From positions 3,319,267 through 3,383,266 of the forward strand of contig CM035171.1 in the NCBI GenBank assembly GCA_020205615.1: a stretch of 64,000 bases of DNA, read 5' to 3'. The notes under the pieces were generated by a model. The model was given only the letters and a program-made list of their open reading frames with translations, did no database searches and was not told the DNA's origin. The position numbers and the translations under genes were made by a program. Below, piece after piece: positions 35,720 through 48,841 of this stretch. The DNA comes from Panax quinquefolius (taxonomy: Eukaryota; Streptophyta; Magnoliopsida; Apiales; Araliaceae). Numbering within the stretch: the stretch's first letter is position 1; the number at the start of each line of letters is the position of its first letter.

Positions 35720-38700
35720 CTAAGCATCTCCAGAAGCTGCATGGTTCGGCCCATTAGATCTAAATCCACGACCCCTCCCACGAGATCCCCTCCCACGACC
35801 ACGACCTACAGCAGAAACACATCACAATCAGTTACCAAACAAATAGCAGCCTAATGAGTCAATATATCAACTGTTCCCTAAGTTCATATAAATGCAGTAT
35901 CCAAAGGAAAAATCCGGAAGGCCTACAAACAAACATATCACCGCCTTTTAAACGAAATTCAGTTACATTTTATAATGAGGTTGGCTTCCCACATCCTATC
36001 CCTTCAGTTACATAACTAAATGAGTTCCCCTATAAAGCACTATATTCTTAAAATATTCTGGGGGCTGAAACCACAAAATTCCACACTAGTTCTTCAAAAC
36101 ATTGAAGTTCCAAAAAAGACCAACCATACATGGTCATTTATATTTTTCAAGTACGAGAACTCAGAAGATGGGGTAAACTAGTAGCTAATGAGGTGTTGAT
36201 CCATACAACAAATTAAGAAGAAAAATAAACAAATATTTGAGCAGTCAAATGCACATCTTGGCCAGGAACACAGGTTTGGGTTGTCATTCAGTTCTGCATC
36301 CATAAAAACTAACCAACCATCATTGCAATCTTATTATCCAACAGAGTCGAAGAAAATTGTAGTATTAGTTTGCAGGCTAGCCAGCCCATCCTGTCCTATT
36401 TTGAGGGGAAGAAAAATCTCATCTAAAATGAATGGGCACATTCATCAGCCAATCTCCGGAAACTTTGATTAGAAAAAATGTGAAGCACTACCTCGGCCCT
36501 GAACAGGTGCTTCTTGATTATAGACTCCTGCATCTTGCTGAGCATCCATCTGAGGTCCATTGTACCCTCCCCTTCCACGGTCACGGAAATTACGCCCTCT
36601 CCCTCTCCCTCTACCCCTAGCATAGCCTCGAGGGCGATCCCAACCACCATCCTCAAACTCCACAAAGCCGTTACCTGTATAAAATGCCACATTCACTTCA
36701 GATGAAATAACTGTAATGCTACTGCATATAGATTTCCAAGTCCCTAGATAAGATTGCATGAGTCAACCCAATTTCAGCTACACATATTATGATACGAAGC
36801 AATTATGAGCCCATGAGCTAATCTTCAAATCATCAATCTTTGATAACATTAATTCAATACAATAAAAATGATAAAAAGAACAGCAAAGCCCAGCCCAGAT
36901 ATACAGGGAAAGAAAAATAATGGTAGAAAAAACAGTTGATCCATCCTTTATACTTCTCCCATATTATACAGTATGACCCCTCTCTTTCTCCAAAATGAAG
37001 GATTATTATATGGGTAAAAATCCTAGCAAAGAGTGATATCAATAGTACAATATCTAGAACCTTCTTAACTCTAGTCATGTTGATTCAAAGCCTCTATGTC
37101 TGATATCTCATCTGAAGGTTTAAGAGACAATTGATTTATAATATATTGACCAGAAGACATATACAAAGATTCAATTACAGCTCCTACCAGATACAGCTCT
37201 AGGCCTTCCCCTTCCCCTTCCCCTGCCACCACGGCCCCTGCCTCGATTAGTTGGTGATCCCTCTGCATGATCAACACGTGTTATAGAAAGTTAGAAACTG
37301 CTGTTGTCTGCAATAAAAATTAGACAACATATTGATGGATAGTACTACCTCCTTCATAATCGAATTCAGGTGACACCTTAACCTGTTCGGCAGGCAATGG
37401 AGGCTGGTACCTGCAGCAAATTAATTACCTGTAAGTTAGTTAACTCAAGAGCATGTATAATTGGGAAATTAAACCCAACAACTTGAATCAATGGATTAAT
37501 TATTCTTTATCATCACTGAGCTTATCGTAAATAAATCACTCTAATAGAAGATAACTACGGTGATCGAATACTAGAAAATGAAAGATTCACAAGAAACTTA
37601 AACAACTCCAGCCCCCATTTAAGAAATTACGCATCATCAACAAACATGACGACCCTATATGCATTCTTAGGTATCCAAGTCCCTCATAGACAAACTAGAA
37701 CTAACAGAAATGCAAATAGCAGAGGGGGGGGATTGCAAATCTCGAAGAGATTCACTACTAAGAAAAATTCGGCCACTTCTACTATTCAACAAACACAAAG
37801 TATGCTAAAATTTCATTAGAAAAACAAAAATATGCGAACAATATCTCTCACCTAGCAAGAGTCATTATTCGTAAAACAATGAAGCACAAGTAATGGAATT
37901 GAGCTAAGTTACCCGACAGCTGATGTATTCAGCTCCTCTTTCGAGAGCGTAATCGTGATCATTGAAACATGCCTTGTGGTTTCCAGACTGCACTACCCAA
38001 AAAATATGATTGTCAAAGCAATAACAAGAGAGAGTCCCCGTTTTTGTGACATCAAGCCATCATTAAGGCAGAAACAAATGCCTATAGAAAAGTTGTGACA
38101 CACTGCTAGTTCAGAATTAAATTTGTAGGATCTTACGGTAGGAGGCCTTCTTCTAGGGGTTCCCATGTATCTGTTATGTCTGTAGATCCAATTGATGTAA
38201 TTTGATGAAGGCCAACTATTCTCCTCTGCATTACAAATACAACATCCATGTCGGAAATTTCATCATAACAAAATCCAAATCGCGAGTTAGGACTACAATT
38301 CGTAGAAAATCTTAGGTAAGGGAAAAACCTTGATTAACTCCACAATTGTAACAGTCTTGTTGATAGCTCTGCCCATTGCCTTGAACACAATTTCTTTAGA
38401 ACCTTTTTCCTATAACATACCGAGTCAGATTATAAGTCAGACAAACTGAAAACATAAAACAATCTCAAGGATAAGGATTAAAAAGTGTAAAAAATGTCCA
38501 TGTCATCAGCTATCTTAATAAACAAAAAAAAAATCCTAATTCCCAATAAAAAATCTCAAAATCATAAAAGGCACTGTGCACAATAACTCGGGCACTTTCT
38601 TTAAACTAGCAACTACAAACAACAACAATACAAACGCTTAATAATAAGCGTTATAATCTGTACAAGGGTTAATGGTTAAGGACTAAATAAATCTTTGACT

Positions 38701-38905
38701 GTAAAGAGATACAAAAAACGTAAATCAAAGTCATACCTAACTGAAAATTAACTGAATTTAGTAGAACAGAAAGGAAACAAACCTGAAGCAGGGTCATAGC
38801 ATAAGTAATATAGCTTCGCATCCTACCCTGACTTGTAATACGAATTTCATTCTCATCAATTGGTGTCTCATGTCTTGGCTTCTCCACCTTCTGGTACCGA
38901 TCCAT
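35720..38905 (-). CDS. ALBA: Alba-domain protein with C-terminal RGG repeats, eight exons
   Basis: DNA/RNA-binding protein of the long plant Alba class (Alba domain plus RGG tail), implicated in RNA metabolism, stress granules and R-loop binding. Exons: 38905-38783, 38409-38329, 38225-38137, 37987-37913, 37410-37349, 37262-37188, 36674-36492, 35805-35720. All phases agree, giving 257 residues. The Alba domain covers about 18-120: ENEIRITSQGRMRSYITYAM, KGSKEIVFKAMGRAINKTVT, GLHQITSIGSTDITDTWEPL and TTRHVSMITITLSKEELNT. The tail has NRGRGRGGRGRGRGR, GYARGRGRGRGRNFRDRGRG and a final RGRGRGSRGRGRGFRSNG before …ASGDA. Tail RGG motifs are typical arginine-methylation and RNA-contact sites. A leader intron ends directly at the ATG (TTGTAG/ATGG); its donor is at about 39187. 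It is intact and on the same strand as its neighbours. Confidence 0.95.
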
Positions 38906-39187
38906 CTACAAGCACTTCACCACTTATTAACTTTACCTAACATAACAGAGTGAAACTGACAGAAACAAAAGGAACGGCACGAGAAAAAAAACAAAGCAGT
39001 AAAGCTAGGGTTTTTCATAACTATGGCTTAATAGAACTTCAGCTTGTGAAAAAGGAAGAAAAAAAAATAGCGCTTTTGATTGTTTATACCTTTGGCATCT
39101 GGGGTTTAATTCATAACAGGAATTGAAAAGAAATATAAAGTTTAAGTTTTTCTGAAACTATAGTAAATACGAATTTCAATTGCGTAC
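38906..39187 (-). other. 5'-leader intron of the Alba gene
   Basis: On the minus strand the donor is TTTCAAG/GTACGC at 39187 and the acceptor GCTTGTAG directly abuts the start codon. The placement rests on splice signals only. Confidence 0.6.
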
Positions 39188-39335
39188 CTTGAAAGAATCA
39201 AAGGATAAAGATTTTAGTACGCTCGGCTCCACGAAGGAAAACCCTATTATTCGGCTTCGTTTCTTCGTTTACGCCCTAACCGCTACACAATGAAGTTCCA
39301 AGTATATAAATACAATACGGGTACCCTTTTCAAAC

Positions 39336-40116
39336 GGATAAATTAACTTTTGGTACATGTACTAGGGCACAATTTATAATTTGGTATTCAAAGTAAAATA
39401 AGTTATAAATTGGTGATTGTACTCAAAAAATGTTACATTCCGTTAAACATTAAGGATACGACTTACAATTTGGTACCCGAAGTCAAAAAAGTTATAAACT
39501 GGTGATTCTACTCAAAATTTTTTGTAATTTGATGCTTGTACTTTCTAATTTTTAAATAATGGTTAAAATTGATCCAAGGGGAAAAACAAACATACAGAGA
39601 GAGAAGCGAAGTCGACGCGAAAAAGATCCTTGATGTTTTGTTTCATCTTTGTTTGCCTCCCATATTCGCACCATTGCTCCACAGTGGCACCAACTTGGAA
39701 ACTTTGTGTAATTCATTCATTTTTGTTGCATGAACTACAATCTTCTTCCCCAATTTCATTTACGATTCCACTCCAAGACGAGCTCATCCTTTCAATTAAA
39801 CACTGAAAACCCTTTAATAAATATATGGGAACCAGTAATCAATGGAGAATCTAGACAAGAAGAATGACAGAAGAAGAGAATCTTAATTTTCAAACAGAAT
39901 AAAGATGAAAACCCTACTGTTTAACGGAGTGTAACATTTTTCGAGTACAATCACCAATTTGTAATTTTTTTCACTTCGGGTACCAAATTGTAAGTCGTAT
40001 CCCTAATGTTTAACGGAGTGTAATATTTTTCGAGTACAATCACCAATTTATAACTTTTTTTCACTTCAAATATCAAATTATAAATCGTGTCCCAGGTACC
40101 AAAAATTAATTTATCC
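39336..40116. mobile_element. MULE-like long-TIR non-autonomous element, copy 1
   Basis: A perfect 11-bp flanking duplication CCTTTTCAAAC lies at 39325-39335 and 40117-40127. The ends GGATAAATTAACTTTTGGTAC and, inverted, GGATAAATTAATTTTTGGTAC match, and the inverted similarity reaches over 150 bases inwards (CACTCCGTTAAACAT, CCCGAAGT, CAATTTGTA motifs). The 781-bp body is non-coding. A sister copy lies at 47214-47998. It sits just upstream of the Alba gene. Confidence 0.85.
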
Positions 40117-40127
40117 CCTTTTCAAAC

Positions 40128-41181
40128 ATGCACCAACCAAGTCCCATCACCTCTATGGCTCTATCCGGTCCAAACCGGTTTAGGAGTATCTGAGTATAAT
40201 CCTAATTGGCTCCGAATTATAAACCAGGTTTAGATAGTAAATCGTATCTGGACTGAACTTATCCAGGTTTTGGTCAAAAACAAAGTTTTATTTTTGACTA
40301 AAATATAAAATTATATCTTGAGTTTATTATTACTTTGGTAAAACTATACATTTTGAATCAATCTTGCACGGCACGGCACCGCTAGTTGTATCTTAAAAAT
40401 AAGATTTAAGTGAGAGAATTAGTCAAATTCAAAAACAAAAATACCACAAGAACACAAATATAAAGGAGAATTTTGCATTTTAATCTTATTTTTCTTCTTT
40501 TAATGTTCTCTTTTTCACTTTATATGGAGGGAGGGAACTGCTAATATTTCCCAAATCCTTAGTGTCCCCATAAATAAAAGGAACAATTATGAGTCCTCCA
40601 CTCCCATTCTTCCAAAATAATATCCGTCCCATGATAAAAGTCATTATTACTATTTTGAATAGTCTCATATTAAATATTCACTTTCCTTTAATAATCAAAT
40701 TTTTACACATTTTTTTTATTATATCTGTAGTATTAAATATCTCATACTTTTCTTATTCTAATTTTTTCTCCATATTTAATAAGTATGGAGAGGAAATATT
40801 TTGAATTGAATAGCTAAAAAGTCATTTTGTCACTTACATTAAAAATAATTAATGACATTATTATGGACAATTTTGTCATTTCATTCCTCTTCTTAATATG
40901 CGTGAAAAGTCCACCAAAACTTTTATGCTGAAACAGAGGGAGTATAAGATTAAATTTAATTTTTCAAATTAATATAAAATATTTTCAAACTCAAATTTAA
41001 TATAATTCATACAACTTTTTGATTAAAAAAATATCATTAACAAAATCTAACTTCAAGCATGCATTAATTTGAGAAGAGTATCTTGGCCATTTTTCATTTG
41101 GGATCGCATATTGATACTAGTGCAATTTGACACGCAAATCCACATCCATTATTCATATGCTCATACAAGATCAAGTCTTCA
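40128..41181. other. Intergenic region between the thioredoxin-like and Alba genes
   Basis: No gene is seen. AT-rich, with one possible worn Stowaway end near 40930-40946 (CAGAGGGAGTATA). It holds the 3' flank of the thioredoxin-like gene. Confidence 0.5.
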
Positions 41182-44100
41182 TCAAAAGAAATGTACAAGC
41201 TCCTGCCTCTTGGTGCCAACTAGCGGATCAAGAATGCTTCTCCATTTCACGTAGTCAATAGTAGAATCCCCATCGGGTAACTTGAATCCATTTACGTAGA
41301 AAAATGGCGTCCCAAACACCCCTCTTGAGCAACCGTACTGTATTGTACCAGAAAAAGGAGTAAGAATTATAATAGAATGGTGGTATGCACTTAATTATAA
41401 TAATGATGTCGTAAGGAACTAGTAGTAGTACTAAAACAATATATAACGGATGATGTTCATCGAAACTAATACCAAAAAAAAAATGACAGGAATCAGTTGG
41501 GTTGTTTAAGGAAAAAGATGAATGACCCAACTTCTCTACATTACGAGAATAGATATATCAACTTCCAACCTTTACCTTGAAAGAAATCCTTGTTGCCAGA
41601 TCGGTTTTTCTGTCACTGAAGCCGGATTGAACAGTAGAGAAATGTGAGTTCCCAACTACATTGGTCGCAAGCTTTGTGATATGATTAACAACAGATGCCC
41701 TTGACATGTTGAATGTTAGCTTGTTGTACAACTTCTCCTGTCAAAATTTCCAACTTATGAAATTCCAATAACTACAATCTGAAATGTACTTCACTACCAA
41801 ATAATGATAGTCAAACAGTCAATTTGTAGAAATTAGTATCACAGAAATATACAAGTCTTTAAAGAATGAATGAATACAACAATCAATAACATTGCATGTC
41901 CACATTTGGATGTGATAGACAAACGTATTCCCTCTAATAACTAGTTAACTACTGTTCATGGTACGAGTGAATCTCTGCAACCTAAAGTTATATTTACCAA
42001 AAATAAAATCATTTGATGATTGCAGAAATAGTATTATTTGAAGGAGCATATGGTCAGAGAAAGGTGATCTATATCAAAGGCATATATCTTAAGTCTTATG
42101 ACTCTTATCAGTAGTAATAATGTTTACAAATTATTCTATGACCATGAAAATTTTCAGTTTCTCGAAAAGTTGCAGGATCACAAGAAACTATTTTCCATTA
42201 AGAAACAAAATAAGCATTAAAATTTATGGGTAAAAAAATGAGTTTTGTACATCAGATAATGAGGTCATCATATTCAGGTTAATGGACTTGGGTCGCCCAG
42301 TCAATTAATCAATTGTAACTTTTTCCACAATATGAGATAAGTGAGACATAAACAGGCTAATTTTTTTTTCTCAAAAACCCTTCCATACTCGATGATAGCA
42401 AATAGGAAGTTATCTACTTAAGTTTTAATTTTTTGGTTATAAAACTTTAGTAATGGTACATAAAACTCTCTAATGCTCTCACCCCAAGTAAAGATTGTTC
42501 TTGAAATTATTTTACGAAATACTCCCTTTCTTTGTATAGAAATGGAGTCTCATTTGACCTGTTGATTTTTTTACCCAAATTAAGTTTAGCCTAGGACATA
42601 TTTAGTCATTTAGATATAATCTTTTTATATGCTTTTTGTCGGTATAAAAATTTTAAAACTAATTTTTTTATTGAAAAAAACAAATGTTAAATGGGACTCT
42701 CATTTCCGAAAAGAGGGACTACATATGATACTCAGAAGATTCAAATATAATCCCTCATTGGTTTAGTTCTTATTCTGTGACATCCTAAATTATACTTATT
42801 TGACATGAAGAGAAAGGTAAAATTTTCAAAAGAATCACCTTCATGACTTCAAGTAGGAAGATCAACCTAATCACCATTATTAAGGTAACTAAGGAAGAGC
42901 TGATTTAGCCATGCATATAGGTGGCAAATGCAATGACAAAGAAAGTTGTGAAACAGAGAGAAGTATTTGTGCAGATAAGTCGAGAAAACCTAGATGCACG
43001 ACAAGTGCCTCAAAACAACAATATGGAAATTCAACTTCAGATAAACAGAAGATAAGGGAGCCACTGGCCAGAACATTATGGAGGAGAATGATGATCAAGT
43101 CTGCCTTACCTGGTGGTTAAAGAACATCTCCAACAAGTTATATGTTGCAGAAGCATTCAACTTATTTACAATATGCAGAGCTCGAGAAGTAAAAAAAGCA
43201 TTGTCATGGTAACTACAGATTCAAGAAACATAAGTATTAGACATTTTTCAGAATTATGATTTAATTTCAGTATAAAACTAAAAATTTCCATTAAAACCAT
43301 CAGATTCAGTATGGAAAAGAAAAAAGAAAGGAACTTTTTAAGTAACTCAAAGAAAAAAAACTTATTCAAAAGCATGTTGGGTGGTTAAGTGTAACCTTTC
43401 CGCTGCATAGGATTTATTCTCTAAACATCGTTACAACTTCATTCTTTTGATGTCAGATAAACAGAAGCTTCAAAAAGTAGTTTTGTTTATGTTTGTTAGG
43501 ACTGAAAGGGAGAGTGTGAGCGAAAAGGGCAGCTGCAATAGCCTAAAAGCAATGGTGGACTGGACCAAACTGCTTCAGCTGTGTGTTAATCAAACAAAAA
43601 GGTTATTATATGGCCAAACTTTAAAGCTCTCGTTCAATGTTTGGGAACAAATATACAAGAAAACCGAACTTCGTTATTAAGAGTATGGATATGATGGTAA
43701 AAGGACTGTCAATTCATCAAATGGAAATGTAAGCCATATCCAAAGTTGTCAAGACGAACAAACAGAATCACATTCACTGTAAGAACCACGAACTAAAGAC
43801 TTCAAAGAATAATTACCAAAATGTTGACAAACAAAACAAAACAAAACAAATGATCAGCAGTCAACCACAACATGATTATCTAATCTGACCACATTACTCT
43901 AGATAGAAGTAGAATTTTCAGCCAAAACTACAGTTCTTAAATTCAACAGCAATTAAGCAGTCTAAAATAGTTGGCTGAAATCAAACTATGGTAGCCATCT
44001 TATAATTAAAACGAAAATGTACCTGGAAATTGTTTAAATCAGATGCAGAAAGTCAGATCAATCATGAAGATATAAACTGATGGATATTTTCATTATCTAA

Positions 44101-44786
44101 AAGTATATAATAAATATATTATATGCTATCCAAACAGGCAACAAATGAATTGGTTTAGTTGGATAACTGAAAGGTCTTTACTATTAAGGACTTGATTCAA
44201 GTCATGGCAACATAATTCTAAAATTAACTAGTTGGGCCAACGGTAATATCACTACGGCAAATCCAATTTGGAATAACGCGACACAGAAACAACAATTGGG
44301 ATGTCATTCTTACGAAGAGGTGAACCAATTCAAAGGCAAAGGGGTGTTTGGAAACCTATAAATAGATTCCAAAGTCTACCCAAAATGGATCACATAAGTA
44401 CCATAAAAATCCAATCTTTTCAGTTCACAAATAAATATTAGTATTTCAATAAACAACTTAAAAAAAAACAAAACCAAAATTAGAGGGGTATGTAAAGTAG
44501 ATACGAACGGTAAAGGAAAGGGATGAACAATGAGAGAGACAGAAGGGCCGTAATGATCAAGAGCTTGTTTGAGAGGGGGCCATGAGTCCCTGCTGTCGGG
44601 GCAAACCGGGTCGAAAAAGGCCTCGACCATTATGGTTTCGGTGCTGGCAGGCCGGTTCTTGTAAACAAACCCATCGTACTTGGCCGGAATCGGGGTCTGG
44701 CCCTGAATGATCGGATAAAAGAAGAACAGAAAGCATAACTGTAGTGTTAGTATCAACGTGGGAATGGACTGTTTTGGGCTCGCCAT
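41182..44786 (-). CDS. Secreted/luminal thioredoxin-superfamily protein (At1g20225-like), four exons
   Basis: Exons 44786-44509, 43212-43110, 41737-41576 and 41337-41182 are in phase and give 232 residues. Residues 1-30 form a signal peptide (MASPKQSIPTLILTLQLCFL …), so the protein enters the secretory route. The fold is DsbA-like thioredoxin: TIMVEAFFDPVCPDSRDSWP at about 51-70, a helical insert with ALHIVNKLNASATYNLLEMF, and the cis-proline loop GTPFFYVNGFKLPDGDS at about 190-206. The active-site position reads C62-P-D-S65 rather than CxxC, so only one catalytic-type cysteine is present; this may suit isomerase, glutathionylation-type or purely structural roles, but no activity is known. 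It ends KRQELVHFF. Intron 2 contains a Stowaway-like MITE. Confidence 0.9.
42520..42722. mobile_element. Stowaway-like MITE in intron 2 of the thioredoxin-like gene
   Basis: Left end TACTCCCTTTCTTTG…GAAATGGAGTCTCATTT; right end inverted TAGTCCCTCTTTTC…GAAATGAGAGTCCCATTT. The arms pair over about 40 bases and include TA. Confidence 0.7.
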
Positions 44787-46146
44787 TGATCTTAGTGAGT
44801 TGTGGATACGGCTGGTAAAAGATCAACAACATAAAAATAATGGAATACAAGTTGTATTGTATAAAGACGAAGGGATTTATTGCCACTTGATCATCTATTC
44901 TACTTGTGTGTCAGTTGTGGAGGTGGGGCACTGGCTGCGTCAGCTGATGCCCACTAATTTTCTACTCAATTTTAATCTTTTTCTTATAATTACCTCATGA
45001 ACCTATTTTGTTATAAAATTATTTTATTTTTATATTTTTTATATTAATTAAAATATTATTCCTATTAAAATATTCTTTTTATCAAGAATATAAATTTTAA
45101 AAAATACTAACTAAATTAAAAAAATTATGGGAATAAAAATAATGATAAGTATATAAATTATATATCAGTAAATATAGATAAAAAGATTTTAAAATGAAAT
45201 AAAAGATGAAAAAAAATAATTATATATCAGTAAATATAGATAAAAGATTTTAATGATTAATTCTTAATCATTAAACACGAAATTGTTTCTACTAATCTTT
45301 TCAAGTTATTCAGTCCAATTAGAGGACCTTTACTCTTTTCTCTTATTTTTTCTCAATTTTATTAACCACACAAAATATTTAAAAAATGTAATATTTGTAT
45401 TCGTTCTTAAAAGTTTACTTAATAGTAATATGTTACGGTTATTATATGCTGAAACTTATAGTAATAACTTATTTCTTGTCGTTCCTTTTAATTGTTTTTT
45501 TTCCAAAAAGAAGTATTATTTTTTATCTATCATTCATAAATTATAAAAAATTTAAAATAAATTAAGTATTTAATTTATCATATTATACCCAAACATTACA
45601 CACATTTATTTCCTTTAATTTTCTTTAACGAATACACTTCAACAAAAAAAAAAAAAATTATCCTCTGGTCTTCTCAATAAATTTTTAAAAGGTAATATTT
45701 ATTTTATATCATATTTAATAAATTAGACACACTATTAGTTATATTTCTTAATTCATGTGTTTACTTAAATCAAACCTAGCACAACAAAGAAGAAGGTGTG
45801 CTTCAAAGTTTGAGTGAAAAAATGGATTATTTGTTTAAAGATTGTTTTAGAATATAAATTTACGAAATTGTAGATCGAGAAAGTATTAGAAACTTAAAAT
45901 TCCACTAAAGAATTAATGTTCACGTGAAAATATCAGTTTCCTATAAATTATTGAGAGGGTGATTATTACCTATTAAATTGTATTCTGAAACAATCTACCT
46001 ACCAATAAGATCTTCTATCGTTTTAAATTTCACCATGTTTCATCCAAAAGATCACGACTTGAAGAGTGCTTATTTAGTAGAATTTATTTTCTTATATGCA
46101 GATAAATTTTTCCACTATCTTTTAATGTGTGGACTGGGGTATTACA
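44787..46146. other. AT-rich intergenic region upstream of the thioredoxin-like gene
   Basis: No gene is seen. A direct repeat of about 35 bp (TTATATATCAGTAAATATAG) recurs at about 45156 and 45219. Confidence 0.5.
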
Positions 46147-46437
46147 TACTCCTTTCTTCGTCCCTTAATATAAGATGTTTTAGAGAAGTTTTTTTGTCTC
46201 TTAATATATGACGTTTTAGAATTTCAAATAAGCATTAATTGCTTAGTTTCTAATATTATTTCAAGTATTAAATATAATTTTAGGTCCCTCACTATTTTTT
46301 ATTCAATAAATAATAAATTTTTTTTTCAATATAAGGATAATATAAATATTTAATATTATATTTAATGTTATACAATTATTTTTTTATTACTGATGTACAA
46401 CTCTAAAAGGTCTTATATATGAAGGACGGAGGGAGTA
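46147..46437. mobile_element. Stowaway-like MITE, 290-bp family, copy 1
   Basis: It starts TACTCCTTTCTTCGTCCC and ends, inverted, TACTCCCTCCGTCCTTC. The whole body aligns with 62909-63198: GTTTTAGAGAAGTTTTTTTG and AAGTATTAAATATAATTTT are shared. Confidence 0.85.
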
Positions 46438-46652
46438 AGTTATGTAGCCATTTATTGAAGAATTTATGATTGAATCAATAGTTGAGAAGGAAAAAAAATC
46501 TAAACTTACAACCTATCTAATTAAGATTGAACAAATATATACTTGACTTGAGAGAGAACCATCGCGCGGATTCATAGTAGTGCTACTAATTTACTAAAAA
46601 ACAAGTTCTATTAGTGCTTTGTCAATAGTGTCATAAATTTGATAAGAACCAC

Positions 46653-46656
<4 letters not shown>

Positions 46657-46692
<36 letters not shown>
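46657..46692. repeat. AT dinucleotide microsatellite
   Basis: About 17 AT units. Confidence 0.95.
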
Positions 46693-46695
<3 letters not shown>

Positions 46696-46880
46696 TTGGA
46701 TCTAAAGCATATATTTTAAATTATATATCTCTTAAATAGTATATTTTTATTAAAATTATGTAGTTTTGAAAAAAATAATATTAAAAATGTGGTCCCACTT
46801 GTTTTTTTTATTTAAAAAAATGCTACTCGCATAATATGCTAATGAGCATAATTGTGTTGTAGTCTTTCATTACATATTCA

Positions 46881-47192
46881 AGGGGTATTTGATAAAAATT
46901 AAATGAATTTGAATCTGAATGAAAAAAATTATTTGATAATTGACATGTCTAAAACATTTGAATGACAAAATTTTATTATTTTACCCCTTTGAAAAAATTT
47001 AAAATTGTTGTAAATTTATTTAATATTACTTAATATAATAGTTAATATTTTTTTTTTACTTCATTCAACTGCTCATTCAGATAAAAAAATATGACTTAGC
47101 CATTCAGCTCGTTCATTTTACCAATTCAGCCATTTAGACCAAAACAAACGCACTGACCGATTCAGTCATTCAGTTATAAACAAACACTCCCG
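46881..47192. mobile_element. Tourist-like MITE, second copy (inverted relative to 9868-10255)
   Basis: The right end read inverted is CGGGAGTGTTTGTTTATAAC, then ACTGAATGACTGAATCGGTC, matching the left part of the copy at 9868. The left end AGGGGTATTTGATAAAA matches its right end. The target duplication is no longer clear. Confidence 0.7.
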
Positions 47193-47213
47193 TTTTATAG
47201 TTATATAGTTATA

Positions 47214-47998
47214 GGGATAAATCAATTTTTGGTACCTGTACTGGGACACGACTTATAATTTGATATTCGAAGTGAAAAAAGTTACAAACTGGTGATTATA
47301 CTCGAAAAATGTTACACTCCGTTAAACATTAGGGACACGACTTACAATTTGGTACCCGAAATGAAAAAAGTTACAAACTGGTGATTGTACTAAATTTTTT
47401 TTTGTAATCTGGTGTTTGTATTTTCCAATTTTTAAATAATCGTTAAAATTGATCCAACGGGAGAGACAAACATATATACAAAGAGAGAAGCGAAGTCAAC
47501 GCGAAGAAGGTCCTAGCTCGATGTTTTGTTCAATCTTTTCTTGCCTCCCATATTCGCATCATTGCTCCACAGTGGCACCGACTTGGGAACTCTAGTGTAA
47601 TCCATTCATTTTTGTTGTATGAACTACAATCTTCTTTTCCGATTTCATTTACGATTCCACTCCAAGACGAGCTCATCCTTTCAATTAAACACTGAAAACC
47701 CTTTAATAAATATATAGGAACCAGAAATCAATGAAAAATCGAGACAAGAATAATGAAAGAAAAAGAAGGATAGAAGAAGAGAACCATAATTTTTAAACAG
47801 TATAAAGATGAAACCCTACTGTTTAACGAAATGTAACATTTTCTTAGTACAATCACAAATTTGTAACTTTTTTCACTTCGGGTACCAAATTGTAAATCGT
47901 GTCCCTAATGTTTAACGGAGTGTAATATTTTTCGAGTACAATCGGGTACCAAATTGTAAGTCGTGTCCCAGTACAGATACCAAAAGTTGATTTATCCC
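47214..47998. mobile_element. MULE-like long-TIR non-autonomous element, copy 2
   Basis: The ends GGGATAAATCAATTTTTGGT and, inverted, GGGATAAATCAACTTTTGGT lie within a 10-bp duplication TATAGT(T/C)ATA at 47204-47213 and 47999-48008. The body is clearly homologous along its length to 39336-40116, in the same orientation. Confidence 0.85.
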
Positions 47999-48841
47999 TA
48001 TAGTCATATGGAGTATTATTATTTTCTTGATACAAGTGGAAAATGCTTTTTAAGTTGCATGCAAAATTTGTAGAACAAGGAAAGTGTTTTTATGACATTA
48101 GTGTTTAAGTCAAAGTGCAGCTATTCTCAACAAATACTATTATATTCGTTTTGCTACCTGTAATTCACTTTCATTTTTGGGTTAAATTCAGATGACCACC
48201 TGAGGTTTTGCCGGTTTCTCACTTAACCACCTATAGTCCGTAAAGCTACATTAAAACACTCCACCTTTTGAGTTGAAGTGAAAAAGTGATTTCCGTCTTT
48301 ACTTCGTTATTTGAGTTGGCTAATGACTTATTTACCCTTCATATATATATTGAAAATGACAGAAGCCATAAGGGTTTTGTTTCAATTGATTTCATTCTGA
48401 TATCGAGACACAAAAGTGGCGAGTGATCGTGGATAAAATCTAGGGCTAGAGAGGCGAGAACAATATGGTGTGGGTTAGTGTGTTCGTGTTAGATCTATGG
48501 GCAAGGACTGGGTTCCCACCTTCGATTGGGGTCTGTGATACAAGAAGGTGCCGATTAAGGTAAATTTCTCCTTGTCTGATAGATATCATATCTAATTTGT
48601 TAATTTTATGAGTTGTTTGTTGTATATGCATGCATGTTTGCCACTGAATTTGGTCCCCTTTTTGTGAAATTATTTAGTATATTAGGTCCTGATAAATTAT
48701 ACTGAGTACTATGGTCCCCCTCTCTTTATTACTATTATTGTCCCCGATTATCCGCCATTGAATTTGGTCCCCTTTTTGTGATACTTGTTTTAATGTTTTG
48801 TATATTATTCAACCATTTCTCCTTCATTTGTTTAATGCAGA

